A stretch of 46,926 nucleotides of DNA from Asterionellopsis glacialis (taxonomy: Eukaryota > Bacillariophyta > Plagiogrammaphyceae > Rhaphoneidales > Asterionellopsidaceae), in contig WKLE02001227.1 of NCBI GenBank assembly GCA_014885115.2, positions 1 through 46,926 on the forward strand, given 5' to 3'. The notes below the pieces were generated by a model. It had not been told where the DNA came from and did no database searches. It saw only the letters and a list, made by a program, of their open reading frames with translations. The position numbers and the translations under genes are program-made. Positions 27,915 to 39,719 of the stretch are shown here, one piece after another (the first letter of the stretch is position 1; each line of letters starts with the position of its first letter).

Positions 27915-30390
27915 TTTTTCACACCAGGCAGGCCCCTGTTTCTGGTAGGACAAGCAGAGTGGTATGGATCTAGCAGAGACATTAAAAAAGGTGATTATGA
28001 TTCAAATATATTCTTTTTTTTGTAATAGTTTGGTTTCAGGAAGTTTGAAATAGTATTGGGGTAAAGCAAAAGGCAAAAGTATTTGATGCAACAGATTGTC
28101 ACTGGTTGCACCTTTAGGGGGTTTATTTTTACCAAGCAGGCCCCTGTTGTGGCAGGCAGGGTGGCAGGGACCTGGCAGAGATATGAAAAAGGTTAATCTT
28201 GGTTTTAGGAAGCTTGAAATAGAATTTGTAAAGCAAAAGGAAAAAGTATTTCATGTAAAATATTATCACTAGTTGCACCTTTGGGGATTTTTTTCATCAG
28301 GCAGACCCCTGTTTCTGGCAGGGTTGCAGGGACATGGCAGAGACCTAGAAAATGTTATTGTGGTCAAAGAATGATCTTTTTTTGTAACTGTTTGGTTCAG
28401 GAAGCTTGTAATGATATTGGTTAAAGCAAAAGGCACCAGTAGCATTTATGCAACATATATTCACTGGATAAACCTTTGGTGATTTTTTTTTCACCTGGCA
28501 GGCCCCTGTTTCTGGCAGGAAGGGTGGCAGAGACCTGGTAGAGACCTAAAATATATTAATGGTAGTCATAGAATGTTCTTTTTTCATAATGGTTTGGTCC
28601 AAGAAGCTTGAAATAGTATTGGTAAAGCAAAAGGCATAAGTATTTGATGCAAAATTTTCTGATTGGTTGCACCTTTAGGGATTTAATTTTTCACCAGACA
28701 GGCCCCTGTTTCTGGCAGGCAGGATGGGAGGGCCTCAACAGAGACCTCCTAAAAAATCTTAATTTTGGTTTCAAAAAATTTACAATAGTACTGGCAAAGC
28801 AAATGCAAAAGTGTTTGACAGAAAATATTCTCACTGTTTGCACACCTTTTAAGATTTTATTTTTCACCATGTTTCTGGTAGGGCAGGCATGGGACCTGGC
28901 AGAGACCTAAACAATGTAGATTATGGTTTCAGGAAGCTTGATGTGGTATTGGTAAAGTGACAGGTAAAAGAGTTTTTGATATAAAATATTCTCACTGGTT
29001 GCACCTATGGGGATTTTATTTTTCACTAGGCAGGCCCCTGTTTCTGGCAAGCAGGGTTGTTGCAGAGACCTGGCAGAGACCAAAAAAAATGTTTAGTCAT
29101 GGTAAAAAAAAATCATTTTTTTGTAATGGTTTAGTTCAGGAAGGTTGAAATAGTATTGGTAAAGCAAAAGGCAAAAGTATTTGATGCAATAGATTGTCAC
29201 TGGTTGCACCTTTTACGATTTTATTTTTCACAAGGCAGGCACCTGTTTCTAGTAGAGGCAGGGTGGCAGGCAGGGACAGGGCAGAGACCTGAAATATATT
29301 GATTGTGTTTCAGGAAGCTTGAAATAGTATTTGTAAAGCAAAAGGTAAAAGTATTTCATATAAAATATTGTCACTGGTTGCAACTTTGGGGGTTTTATTT
29401 TTTACCAGGCACCAGGCACCAGGCACCAGGCACCAGGCCCCTGACTCTAACTCTGACAGGCAGGGTTGCAGGGACCTGGCAGAGACCTAAAAAATGATGA
29501 TTGTGGTTTTAGGAAGCTTCAAAATAGTATTGGTAAAGCAACAGGCAAAAGTATTTGATATAAAATATTTTTACTAGTTTCACCTTTTGAGATTTTATTT
29601 TTTACCAGGCAGGCCCCTGTTTCTGGTCGGCTGGGTGGCAGGGACCTAACAGAGACCTAAAATTTTTTAATTTTGGTTTCAGGAAGCTTGATATACTATT
29701 GGTAAAGCAAAAGTTAAAAGTGTTTGATATAAAATATTCTCACTGGTTGCACCTTTGGGAAATTTTTTCCCACAGGGCAGGCAGGGTGGCAGGGACCTGG
29801 CATTGACCTAAAAAATTTTGATTGTGGTCAAAAATATTTTTTTTTGTAATGGTTTGGTCCAGGAAGCATGAAATAGTACTGTTTAAACAAAAGGCAAAAG
29901 TATTTGATATGAAATATTTTCACTGGTTGCACCTTTTAAGATTAAATGTTTCACTAGTCAGGCCCCTGTTTCTGGCAGGCAGGGTGACAGGGACAGGGTG
30001 GTGAAGGTGGCAGCAACAGGACAGAGACTTAAAATATGTTGATTGTGGTTTCAGGAAGGTTGAAATAGTATTGGTAAGGCAAAGCAAAAGGCAAAGAGTT
30101 TTTTTATATAAAATATTGTCACAGGTTGTACCTCTGGGGAGTTTATTTTTCACCAGGCAGGGTGGCAGGGACCTGGCAGAGACCTAAAAAATGATTGTTT
30201 TCAAAGAATATTCTTTTGTTTTTGTAATGGTTTTGTCCAGGACGCTTGAAATAGTATGGATATGGCAAAAGGCAGAAGGGTTTGATGCAAAATATTGTCA
30301 GTGGTTGCACTTCTTGGGATTTAAATTTGTTACTAGGCAGTCCCTTGGCTTTCAGGGACCTGGCAGGGACCTTGACCTATAGGTATTTTA
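27915..30390 (+). repeat. Degenerate tandem satellite, about 14 units
   Basis: Head-to-tail copies share CAGGCCCCTGTTTCTGGCAG, GGGACCTGGCAGAGACCT, CAGGAAGCTTGAAATAGTAT, GGTAAAGCAAAAGGCAAAAG and TCACTGGTTGCACCTTTGGG, in that order. The CAGGCCCC landmark (or its remnant) falls near 27928, 28137, 28300, 28498, 28700, 28868, 29033, 29237, 29437, 29612, 29776, 29962, 30158 and 30338, so spacing is about 163-209 bp. Longer units carry an extra insert containing TTTTTGTAATGGTTTGG. Units are diverged and nearly free of CG. Open frames in the array come from the repeat, not from a gene. Confidence 0.92.
29404..29438 (+). repeat. 7-bp microrepeat inside one satellite unit
   Basis: The heptamer CCAGGCA is repeated about five times within a single satellite unit, lengthening it. 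It looks like local slippage at the CCAGGCAGG boundary of the unit. Confidence 0.85.
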
Positions 30391-31282
30391 GAAATAATTA
30401 GTTGCAGTCACTTCTGATTTGGTTCTGTACTACAACCCCTATGAAATTTTCAAATTTGAAAAAGTGTTTCCAGAAACACAGTAGTTACTACCTTATTTTG
30501 GACTATCTTGGTTTTGGATATTGATCTTCTATTGTAGTAAAGATTACTCCCTACAAGAAAAGACATCCTTTTCACACTCTCTTTCTTCCTTGTTCTTTCT
30601 AGAATTGTTTTCAACGTGGTGTGTACATGTTGTTTGATGACAAATTAGCTCTTTTATGATTTTTGGTGAAGAGACTATTCATTTGCTCTTGAGAATTGAT
30701 GGTTACATACTTGACAAACAAAAATACATGGTACTGGAATATGACTTAATGGTGTGAAAATTCTAACTGCTTGTTTGTCTCATAGCTTCCTTCTTACAAT
30801 CACTTTTCTAGATTTTGCACAGACAGTGATAGTTTCCCTGGTGACAGAGGAAAAATATCTCTCAAGAGAGGCATACTGTAGTTTTTTGGATTTCACATCA
30901 ATGGGGTAGTTCCTTTTAATATGTGCATTTTTTGATACCCTTCTTTTGGGGTTTTCCACAATTGGCCATAGCTGTGGATGTGGAGTCTTTGATGGTTATT
31001 ACTGTTGGCATCATTGTAATAAATAATAAACAAAATTGACAATGTAAAAAAAAAGGATTGTAGCACAACAAATAAAAAAAAGGGAAATACAATACTGGTT
31101 GTTTCCCACCAAGATATACAAAATTTCAGATAACAATTAACTTACAACAGACAACAAACAGTTGTAGTTGGAGATGAACTGTTGATTTGAAGATGGATAG
31201 TGAATAAGGTATTTCATTGTTGGTGATACATAGTAATCAGGGAATAAAATAAAAGAATAATATCAAGGAAGAGGAAACTGAA

Positions 31283-31322
31283 AACAAACAAACAAACAAA
31301 CAAACAAACAAACAAACAAACA
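31283..31322 (+). repeat. AAAC microsatellite
   Basis: About ten AAAC tetramers in a row. One frame after it reads EDKKKTENNGIESDDSTTAS to a stop at about 31480, perhaps a decayed coding end, but there is no recognisable domain. Confidence 0.9.
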
Positions 31323-34300
31323 GAGGATAAAAAGAAGACTGAAAATAATGGAATTGAAAGTGATGACAGTACTACAGCAAGCAATGGCACCCGTATTGAC
31401 TTTCTGGTACCAACACAACAAGGTGCTGTTGTTGGAAATGAAAGTGACCCAAAGGAAGCTCAAGCTTCCTTGGAAGAATAAAAGTGGCAACACCATCATC
31501 TGGGGGGTGGATCCAGCTCAAAACATAAGATTTCATGGAGCACTGAAGCACAGTATTTATATTAGCAGTGTGTGACAATATTGCCAATAACAATAAGTGG
31601 TGGTACCATATTGTACCCAGTAAAGACAGAGATCAAATAAGTAAGTTAATAGGCAAAATAGATATTTGTAGTCATTCTTGTTTATAAAATACAGGGAGTA
31701 CAAAAATTACCAATCTTCTGTAAGGAGGAAAATTATTATTATTAATAGATAATGAAATCGGGATCTGATTATATTAAAATTATGTCATGAAAAGAGAAAA
31801 AGAGGCAAAATCTAAGCTTGGAATTTCTTATTTTTGGGCAACATGGCAAGCTTGGGGTGTGGAAGAAACACCATTGTTAATGGTGGGATAGACTGTGGAT
31901 GCCATTGTCACTTTGCTTTTTTAAAAAAGATTTTTGTACTATACTGACTTTGCAAAATATCATCTGCCATCCAACCAAAATGGTCAAGCCCTCTTAAAGA
32001 GAGAATACCACCAAAATGGCCCAACTGAGGCAGCAGAAAAATTCAAAAGGTGAGAGTAAAGCATGCTCTTTAGCAATAAGTTAACTACTATTAACTATTT
32101 GTGACAAATTGTGAAGCGCCCCAAAAAAAGTACACATTGCCACAAGAAATTGAAATACCAATGGTCTACATCTGCTATTTTGAAAAGATTTTCAATTGGA
32201 TTGTTGCACAAACCAATACAAAAAATACAAAACAGAAATATTAGGAATTTGCTATAGGAGTTGTATGTTGGAATTGTTGTGCTACATGGCAGAGAGCAAT
32301 GTTGTTGTTGAGCTAATAATCATAAGTGAATATAATGTTGGTTGGTATTATTGTTGGTTTTGGTATTATTACTAGTAGTGGTGTTTGTAATGATGGAACT
32401 AATACTGGCACTGATATATTGATACTGGTGTTATTAATGTTGTATCTGTTGTCTGTTGTCTATAGTGCGTAATGATGACATAACTTTACCCAGATGCTCT
32501 TAATCACTTCTTAGTATCATTGGAACTGTTGAGTATGATACACATATATAATATGTATAGCACTTTGAAAATTGGTTTAAGAGCTTGGTAGTGGATAGCT
32601 GTGTAATTTTTCCAGCATGTAACAACAATTATGAGGAGTATTCTTGTGTTATTGGGAGTAGCATTGGGTTTATGTTGGATGATGATGGAATAGCAGAGAT
32701 AGTTGTTTGAAAATATTGCTCTTGAGGTTTGACACTTTCATTCAATTGATATGCAATAGCCATTTCTATTGTAGTTCTTACAAGTACTATCCTTTTTGTT
32801 TGATCACCTACTTTTTTCTCACACACCAATCTCTCTAATACAAGAACACCTTAATGATTATGATACAAGAATGTAACTCAATAGCTCTATGTGTCTGCAT
32901 CAAGAAATATTAGTAGATAAGAATCAACTTGACTGGTAATTGTGTTGACAATCCTATGTCACGGTTTGGTTAGTACTTGCCTCTTTGCCCCTATCTAGTA
33001 TTCATAGTAATCACTAAATTACCATCCAGCTGTCACTACTACTACTTCTGTGGATCTCCCTCTGATACTGTATCCTGTAAAGTTTTACTGACTGTCTTTG
33101 CAATAATAAGTACTTATTTAATGTGGTTCTAGTGGTGTTTAATCACACAAAGAAATCAATCAAATCATTACCAATCCTTTCTTATAATATAGGGGTTCCT
33201 CTTGTTCTTTACCAAGCCCCTTTTTTTGGTAAACTACATGACTTGGTGAACTTACTTAAGGAACAAAATTCAGTAATCTAGCCCATATAAGGCCTGTTTA
33301 AAAATAAATTGGTAAAGTGCTAGGTACACTATTTTTAATAAGGACATGTTGTTTTCCCTTCATCAACTTTTCCAAAAAATCTGCCTATAGCAAAGACATT
33401 AAAATACATGTACAGTAGACTATTTTGACTACTGTAATACTCTACAAACTGCAATCTGTATGTTGATGATGACACATGAGTAAATGACTTGGAAGGAGGA
33501 TGAAGATTTATTAGGGGACCAAAGATATAACAAGCAATTTTTACTAGAAAAGAGCATAAGTACTATCAATTCTCATGTCAATAAATAATACTAGGGATCT
33601 GTTATATGTAATTTACCAACTATGATTTACTTGTCTTGGTACTAATTTACCAAGTACTAACATTTGGTAATAATCTTTTGCACCAAGGCCTTTTATTTTA
33701 TTTTTAGTAAACTACCAGAAATAAGGAAGAAGTTTGAAGTTGGTAAATGAAGGGTTACACTGAAAGTTGGTAAAAATCAAATAGCATCCCTGTAACTTAC
33801 AAGAAATAAAACAACCATTGTTAGTATCTTTTCCTTAAGTAAATATAGGCACAAGAAAGACATATTATGAAAATGAGAAACCAAATTTTGCTGTGTAAGT
33901 TTTGGTCCTTTTTAGATTTTCTGAATGCTCACTCTTTTCATCTAGCATACTTACTACTCATCCTTGTCCCTAGGAACTACACTGGCATCTCTAGGCAGAC
34001 AATAGCAAAAATCTGCATGGGAACTACTGACCTTTGTGTCATACTCAATAATAGCCCTAATTAGCTGTGTATAAACAGAAATAAAACATTATATTGTACT
34101 CCTGTATTGTTTGGTCCATACATTTCACTCACTCTTTGATAAAGACAATGGATCCATCATGGTGTAGTACCTACTAGTAGTACTAGGTTGCACCACAGCC
34201 TGCTGGTGTTATGGAGAACTCTCCTCTACACAGGGAATATGGTACTGGGGATATCATAGTAGTGATGATGAGTACTAGTTTTATCATGAGCTAAAACTAG

Positions 34301-34786
34301 TTGAGTTTGTACTATTTTCCAAGAAATAAAAAAATAAAGTTTGATGGGAATCAGGGATCCTGAATGGATCATGTTTTTTTCTTGGTAAGCTCTTGTTCAA
34401 GAAGGTCAAAAGAATCAAGTTCTAGATGCCTTGGTCATCTTTGAATACCTTCATGGTATACTGCAATATATACACATCTTTAAGACATATATTATGATTT
34501 TACATTGTCAAATACAAGCTGAAATGTACTCATATTTAGCTGCCTTGCTCTTTTGTCATCAAAATGCTACATTGAAAAACAACTATTGTTATGAAAATGA
34601 ACCTTGCAGGGTGTCAATCATATTTATAGACCACAATCAGGCAATAAGTTCTTAATTATTGCTGACAAGATGAATATTATATTACATAATGGACCATATA
34701 TTATTGTAACTCATTTTATAGTTGCTACAAATGGGATCATTAGTTAAGCACTTCAAGGAAAAACTTGCATGGATACAATCAATATT

Positions 34787-35354
34787 CGTTTCTTGTTTTT
34801 GACCTTACTTGAGCTTCAGCAATAAGAGGCAACTTGTCTCTATTTATTTTTCTCTAGACTAGAATACTATGATTTGAGTGCCTTGTCTACAAAGTTTTGA
34901 CTCTTTCACAAGCACTCGAGTCTACATCAAGGTTACAGTATACACTGTTGTAGGTAACCCTCTCTCTTTTTCATGTCTCGAAAATGATTTGGAGCTACAG
35001 TACAGGACCTTGTATACAAAATGCTTCACTCCATTTTAACGAGTAAATATAGAAGCAACATGTTACTCTTGCCTTGTTTCTACGAGAATGAGAAGATTGA
35101 CAAGGCACCAAAAGGCATACAGGAATGAAATATCTGTCTTGGTTGTTGTTGCCTAAAATCTTGATCTACTATTAGTACTATTTTACTGATTCACATCTCT
35201 CTTTTCTCGTTCTGTCTAAACACAAAAGGGTGTCATATCCATACGGGTACGTAAATTGGGGTGTAGCTTGGTCTATATAAACACCAATTTCTCAACATAT
35301 ATATATATATATATATAACCCATCACAATGTAATACAATGACATAAATATTACT
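34787..35354. other. Intergenic right of the CpG-poor block
   Basis: CpG reappears at modest density. A TA microsatellite occupies 35297-35317, shortly before the P4H stop codon. No gene recognised. Confidence 0.5.
35297..35317. repeat. TA microsatellite
   Basis: About ten AT/TA dinucleotides, about 40 bp past the stop codon of the P4H gene and probably within its 3' UTR. Confidence 0.9.
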
Positions 35355-36611
35355 TTATTGGCACCCGTCCTGATAGGGTTTACGAAAATCTCGTTGATGG
35401 ATCCATGCATTGGTACCATACTTGATCCCTTGCAATACCGGTAATGCACCATGATGTGTTCTTGGATCCCATTCGTTAGGTGATTCATCCAATACACTGG
35501 GCCATAGTAAGGCCCGTCCTTTCTTGGGTGTAATTGTTAAATTTTGCAATCGGGGAAAATTCGTCCCACCTCCTTCTTGGACATTATTTAAATACAAAAA
35601 TAATGTTAAAATACGTACACCTTGGGCTCGTTGATTATGAAATCCGATATAATCATGATGAGTTTGGTAGTATTGTCCTGGTTCATACCGTAGCATTTGA
35701 AAGTATTCATAATTTTCTTGTGGGACACCGGTAAGCTTTACCATGCGTTCGGTAATGTCCATGACAGTGGCATTGGTGGCACATTTGTCTTGACCAGGAT
35801 GACACCATGCATTTTCCGAGGTCCGTCCATTATTTTCGTACGATTCAAAGGTACCATCAAATTTTTGTTTCCCTACATCCTTGGAACGTTCGTAGCCTTC
35901 CTTGGCACCTAATTCAATTAATATATCACATTCTTGAGGTGATAAGAAATTTTCTAATGTTACTACCCATGGACCATCCATAATTATGGGAATATCATTG
36001 TCATCACTATCATTATCGTTGTCATTATTATTATTATTATTTGGTGGTGGATTGGGCATGGAATAAATCTTGGGTTGGTATTCCGTAAAGGTAATGGCAC
36101 GTTCAAATAATTTATTTAAATCACCAGGTTGTTGTAAATGTGTAGGTTCATTTGGATCGTACGGGCATCGTACTTGAAAGTTTAATAAATCACATGTTTG
36201 ACAGGAGGGTGCACAATTAATAGTCATATATTTGGGATTGGCATTACATTCACCAATGGCAGACCAAAAGGCACATAATTCATGACGATTTTGACATTCC
36301 TCTTGCACTTGTTGATTGTACTTGTCAGAATAGTCCTTATTGTACACTGTATTTGTCATGTAATCAATGGTTTTATCAATAACAGCTTGTGTATCCTTGG
36401 CATGATCACCTGTCACTTGTTGCACAAGACCCCATTTGAGTTGTACAGAGGAGGATGAACATGAGGGATCATTACTATTTTCTGCATTACTACAGGTTTG
36501 ATCTTGATCATTTGTATTTTCGAATGCTAATGATAGGTTGTGATTATTACAGGTAATAATAGTCAACATACCAAGGAACAAGAACCACCATGCTCGAGTG
36601 TCACCAAACAT
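35355..36611 (-). CDS. Secreted ShKT-prolyl 4-hydroxylase
   Basis: Fe(II)/2-oxoglutarate dioxygenase that would hydroxylate proline in secreted or cell-wall proteins, in the ER/Golgi lumen. 418 aa, single exon. Signal peptide at about 1-29 (WWFLFLGMLTIIT). A ShKT six-Cys domain lies N-terminal to the catalytic part, at about 106-140, with six Cys from QEECQN to SCQTC. A low-complexity Asn/Asp run (191-205) links it to the P4H domain (about 213-408). The catalytic set is complete: HxD at 318-320 (THHDYIG), distal His387 and 2OG-binding Lys397 in HGALPVLQGIKYGTNAWIH. Cys residues in AWCHPGQDKC may form a disulfide. ShKT-P4H combinations are known in plants and algae, usually with ShKT at the C-terminus, so the order here is notable. 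Confidence 0.93.
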   Translation of the reverse strand: MFGDTRAWWFLFLGMLTIITCNNHNLSLAFENTNDQDQTCSNAENSNDPSCSSSSVQLKWGLVQQVTGDHAKDTQAVIDKTIDYMTNTVYNKDYSDKYNQQVQEECQNRHELCAFWSAIGECNANPKYMTINCAPSCQTCDLLNFQVRCPYDPNEPTHLQQPGDLNKLFERAITFTEYQPKIYSMPNPPPNNNNNNDNDNDSDDNDIPIIMDGPWVVTLENFLSPQECDILIELGAKEGYERSKDVGKQKFDGTFESYENNGRTSENAWCHPGQDKCATNATVMDITERMVKLTGVPQENYEYFQMLRYEPGQYYQTHHDYIGFHNQRAQGVRILTLFLYLNNVQEGGGTNFPRLQNLTITPKKGRALLWPSVLDESPNEWDPRTHHGALPVLQGIKYGTNAWIHQRDFRKPYQDGCQ

Positions 36612-38313
36612 TTTTTCTATATTATTATATGAATGGTGTTTCGAAAAAGAAAAAGACTGAAATTATACAGTAGTAATAATAGTTGAACAAGAAATTCTAA
36701 ACAATAGAGGAGACCCAACAAACAATGGAGAGAGTGAGTGTGAGAGAAAGATCTGTTGGTGTTTGTAAACGTTCTGCTCTTGTCGGTCGTTGTTGTTTGT
36801 CGTTGCCGTCGTCAGATTCGCACAAGTGTGGTAAAAGACTCCGCCGGCCTTCGAGACCCAACGACAACAAATGACTTTCATAATATATTAATATTACAAC
36901 CAAAAAGATCTCTCTCTAGTCTACAAGATACAAATAGTATCTTTTCTACAGAAAGGCGGTAGTTAACATTTACAGGTACCTGGTACTCGTAGGCCCTACA
37001 GTAGTTGCGGTTCAAGTTCACGCGAGATCCGGAACTTGCTGTTTCCGCCGAAATCTGGTAGTCGACCGTCTATCTGTCTCTGATATGAGTTGTGATTTTG
37101 TTGTTGTTGTTGCAAACTCATTTTCAAGCCAGACACATCATCATGTACTTGGATCATTTTTTGTGAACCGATCTTTTGTTTATATACACACATACAAACC
37201 ATTCATACGAATTTGACAGTGATACTTACTTTATAATAGATTTTATAGTTTACCCTACTATGATACTGCTTCATGATGGGTTGTTCCATCAGCTTTGGAA
37301 AACTAGAAATGATAATCTGTAGGTTAATATTATATTCATATACTACTTTTTTTGAAAATGTAAAATAAAGCCAAGCCTATATAAAGGGGGTATGCTTCCC
37401 AATCACATGGTTACCTTGAAAATTGAGGTACATAATATTTATTTCATGTACATATGATCTTGAGAATATTGTGGAACTGCAACATGATATTACTGTATAT
37501 ACAAAAAGTACAACTAACATTTTCCAAAAACATCCAGTTGAAAAATCAAATAGACTCCTCTGTACTGCCAATAAACCAGGAATCTTCCAAACCATACGAA
37601 TGATTTGAGCAATACTCTCTCTAGTCTAGTAGTGATGTAAGAAAAGTATATTATAAGATCACATGGGACAAAGATTGTCTTGAATGCTGGTAATCCAGTT
37701 TTGTTAGTAGGCACTTTGGGAGAAAGCTTACTGACTGTAAACGAAAAAAAAAAAAAAAACCAAGGAATGACATTGTCATGCGAAACCCTCTACATTCCTT
37801 TTTTTTCATTACTAAAAAAAATGAGTACTGGACTTTCAATGTTTGACCGAGACAAGGGAACTAACTAACTACTCAAATAATTGTGATACATATCAATGTA
37901 CATTTTTCCGTGAGACGATGCAAAATTCAATGTCGTGTTTCAGTAATGGGAGGTTTCTGATATGCTGGTATCCCACCCACCTCTTAAAAAACTTTTTGTA
38001 TTCGTCACCACACTTTCAAATCATCTTTTTTACACAAATGGTAAGAGATAGACTAGTTCCTTGTGAGAATGAAAATAACATAATATTATTATTTTTAATA
38101 ATTCTTATTCTTGTCATTTTTCAATTCTCTTTCTTTCTAGAATAATTCTAAAAACTATTCTTGATTTTATGCGGGGGTAATAGATAGTATTGAAGAAATC
38201 ACAATGCATATATGTATACGGACATGACAAAACCCTCACACCATCCACCAACTATTTTTGTACTCCCTTGGTTTCCCTCCTTTATTAAAAAAAAATAGAC
38301 AATTTTTTTTTCT
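36612..38313. other. Intergenic, P4H promoter side
   Basis: 36740-36860 is CG-rich and directly upstream of P4H, so it is probably promoter or 5' UTR. One TACCTGGTA element is at about 36977. A short minus-strand frame (about 36996-37118, a Gln run then DGRLPDFGGNSKFRIS) is the only coding-like piece and has no known domain. Poly-A tracts occur at about 37744-37760 and 37814-37820. No gene accepted. Confidence 0.5.
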
Positions 38314-39108
38314 TTATTCCTTCTTGACCACACCTACTTCCGCTGGTCGTATGACACGATCATTCAAGGAAAAGCCTTTCTTCATCACTTGTCCAATTGT
38401 ACCAGGCTTGCCATTAGGATCAGGATATTCAAATAAGGCTTCATGTTGATTCGGATCAAATACTTCACCAACATCTCCAAATTTAACTAGACCATTCTTG
38501 GCAAATGCCTTGGTAAGTCCATCATCTGTCATTTGGATGCCCTCATATAGAGTGGCAAGGACTGCATGATTTTCCTTGTCAGAACGGTATTCTTCCGGGA
38601 CAGCCTCCAGAGCACGTGATAAATTATCAGAGGTATCTAATAAGCTCTTGGCAAAACTAGTTACAGCAAAGTTACGTGCTGAATCAACATCACGTTTGGC
38701 AATTCGTCTTGTATTTTCTTGTTCGGCTAAACTTCGTAATAATTGATCTTTCATATCTTTGACTTGCTTTTCTAAATCTGCAATTTTATCATCATTCGAT
38801 TGTTCTTCTTCTTCCACTTGAGCCTCTTCTTCTTTGGTGGTAGGTTCTTGTTCCTTTGCTTCTCCTTCTTGAGCAGATTCGGATGTGGAAGCAGTCTTAT
38901 CACTAAAAAAGCGTACGACATTCCAACTTTGGGTTGCGGCTATTGATGATAATGGTGTTGTTGTTGTTGTTGTTGTTGCCGCCACCAAGGAAGAATAATC
39001 CATAACACGTGATTTTGCCAATGGCAGTATAGCATTTTCACGTTGAATTAGTTGACGTACAACATTACGTGAAAATAAACTTTGAACTACAAGACGATGA
39101 CTTGACAT
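38314..39108 (-). CDS. Mitochondrial GrpE nucleotide exchange factor
   Basis: GrpE releases ADP from mitochondrial Hsp70 during protein import and folding. 264 aa, single exon. The first about 68 residues form an Arg/Ser-rich presequence (SSHRLVVQSLFSRNVVRQLI), interrupted by a microsatellite-encoded Thr run (TTTTTTT), ending near VRFF-SD, a typical matrix-protease context. An acidic linker follows (about 78-105). The GrpE domain has the long coiled coil (IADLEKQVKDMKDQLLRSLA, then AEQENTRRIAKRD), the middle NFAVTSFAKSLLDTSDNLSR, and the C-terminal beta part (GEVFDPNQHEALFEYPDP, GTIGQVMKKGFSLNDRVIRP). All family landmarks are present. It is divergently arranged with the Rossmann-fold gene at 39720 and shares a CRE-bearing promoter region. 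Confidence 0.95.
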   Translation of the reverse strand: MSSHRLVVQSLFSRNVVRQLIQRENAILPLAKSRVMDYSSLVAATTTTTTTPLSSIAATQSWNVVRFFSDKTASTSESAQEGEAKEQEPTTKEEEAQVEEEEQSNDDKIADLEKQVKDMKDQLLRSLAEQENTRRIAKRDVDSARNFAVTSFAKSLLDTSDNLSRALEAVPEEYRSDKENHAVLATLYEGIQMTDDGLTKAFAKNGLVKFGDVGEVFDPNQHEALFEYPDPNGKPGTIGQVMKKGFSLNDRVIRPAEVGVVKKE

Positions 39109-39719
39109 GATTTACAAACTATATATATTCAATAAATTCTTTTGTTTTTCTTCCTTTCTTTCTCTCTCTCTCTCTGTGAGTATTTGTGTGTGGTGTCCTT
39201 TATGTGAAATTGTCAAGGATAGATGTTAAATGCCGACAGGGGCGATTTGTATTTGCCAACCAACAGAAGAGAGAGAAACAAGAAGAAAAAACAGAGAAAG
39301 GACCGGAAAAAGACAAAATTGCAAAAACAGACGAAAAAAATGTGTGGCGTGGCAAGCGTGTTGGTTTCTGGGGACAGTTTGTGGACTACATATTGACGTC
39401 ATGATTACGTCAGAAATGGTTTTTGGATATAGAAGTCCTGTCTGTCTGTCTGTAGATAGCACGGTCTGACGGTCAGAACACTAGTTGTCACAAAATACTT
39501 GGTAGAGAACAAATCCAAAAAAGAAATGCATTATTTTTTTGTGAAAGGTTTTCTTGTCAGATTTTCAATATATGGTTGCGACATTTGTCGATATCATCCC
39601 TTCACCTGGCCATTACAATCTCACAACAAGATTACATCTTTTTTTTTAAAAAAAAAGAGCTCTAGATTCTTTCAATTCCGCATACGCAAGTTTAGAAGAG
39701 TATCGTACTGCTTTACACC
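39109..39719. promoter_or_regulatory. Shared divergent promoter, GrpE / Rossmann-fold gene
   Basis: 611 bp between opposed start codons. It contains CT/GA microsatellite DNA near 39155-39175, a purine-rich stretch at about 39268-39330, and a full CRE palindrome plus a half-site at 39394-39412. No gene inside. Confidence 0.55.
39394..39412. promoter_or_regulatory. Full CRE palindrome plus half-site
   Basis: TGACGTCA at 39394-39401 is a perfect 8-bp CRE, followed five bases later by ACGTCA (39407-39412). It lies about 285 bp upstream of GrpE and about 310 bp upstream of the rightward gene. bZIP binding is inferred from the motif. Confidence 0.5.

Larger units (their letters stand above)
27107..34786. 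other. CpG-depleted, gene-free block (7.7 kb)
   Basis: By hand count only ten CG dinucleotides occur here (near 27536, 29216, 29628, 30243, 30615, 31392, 31759, 32118, 32468 and 32962). GC, TG and CA are common throughout. Stretches 27538-29215 and 32964-34786 have none. Both edges are sharp: CG is frequent up to about 27103 and returns from 34787. No ORF with a recognisable domain is present. It contains a satellite array and an AAAC microsatellite. The pattern is what long-term CpG methylation and deamination produces; that cause is inferred. Confidence 0.9.

Noticed and set aside
27915..30390. CRISPR-like or protein-repeat interpretation of the satellite
   Set aside because: Units are long, diverged and contiguous, with no constant short repeat and variable spacer pattern. 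Open frames are interrupted and differ from unit to unit. The genome is eukaryotic.
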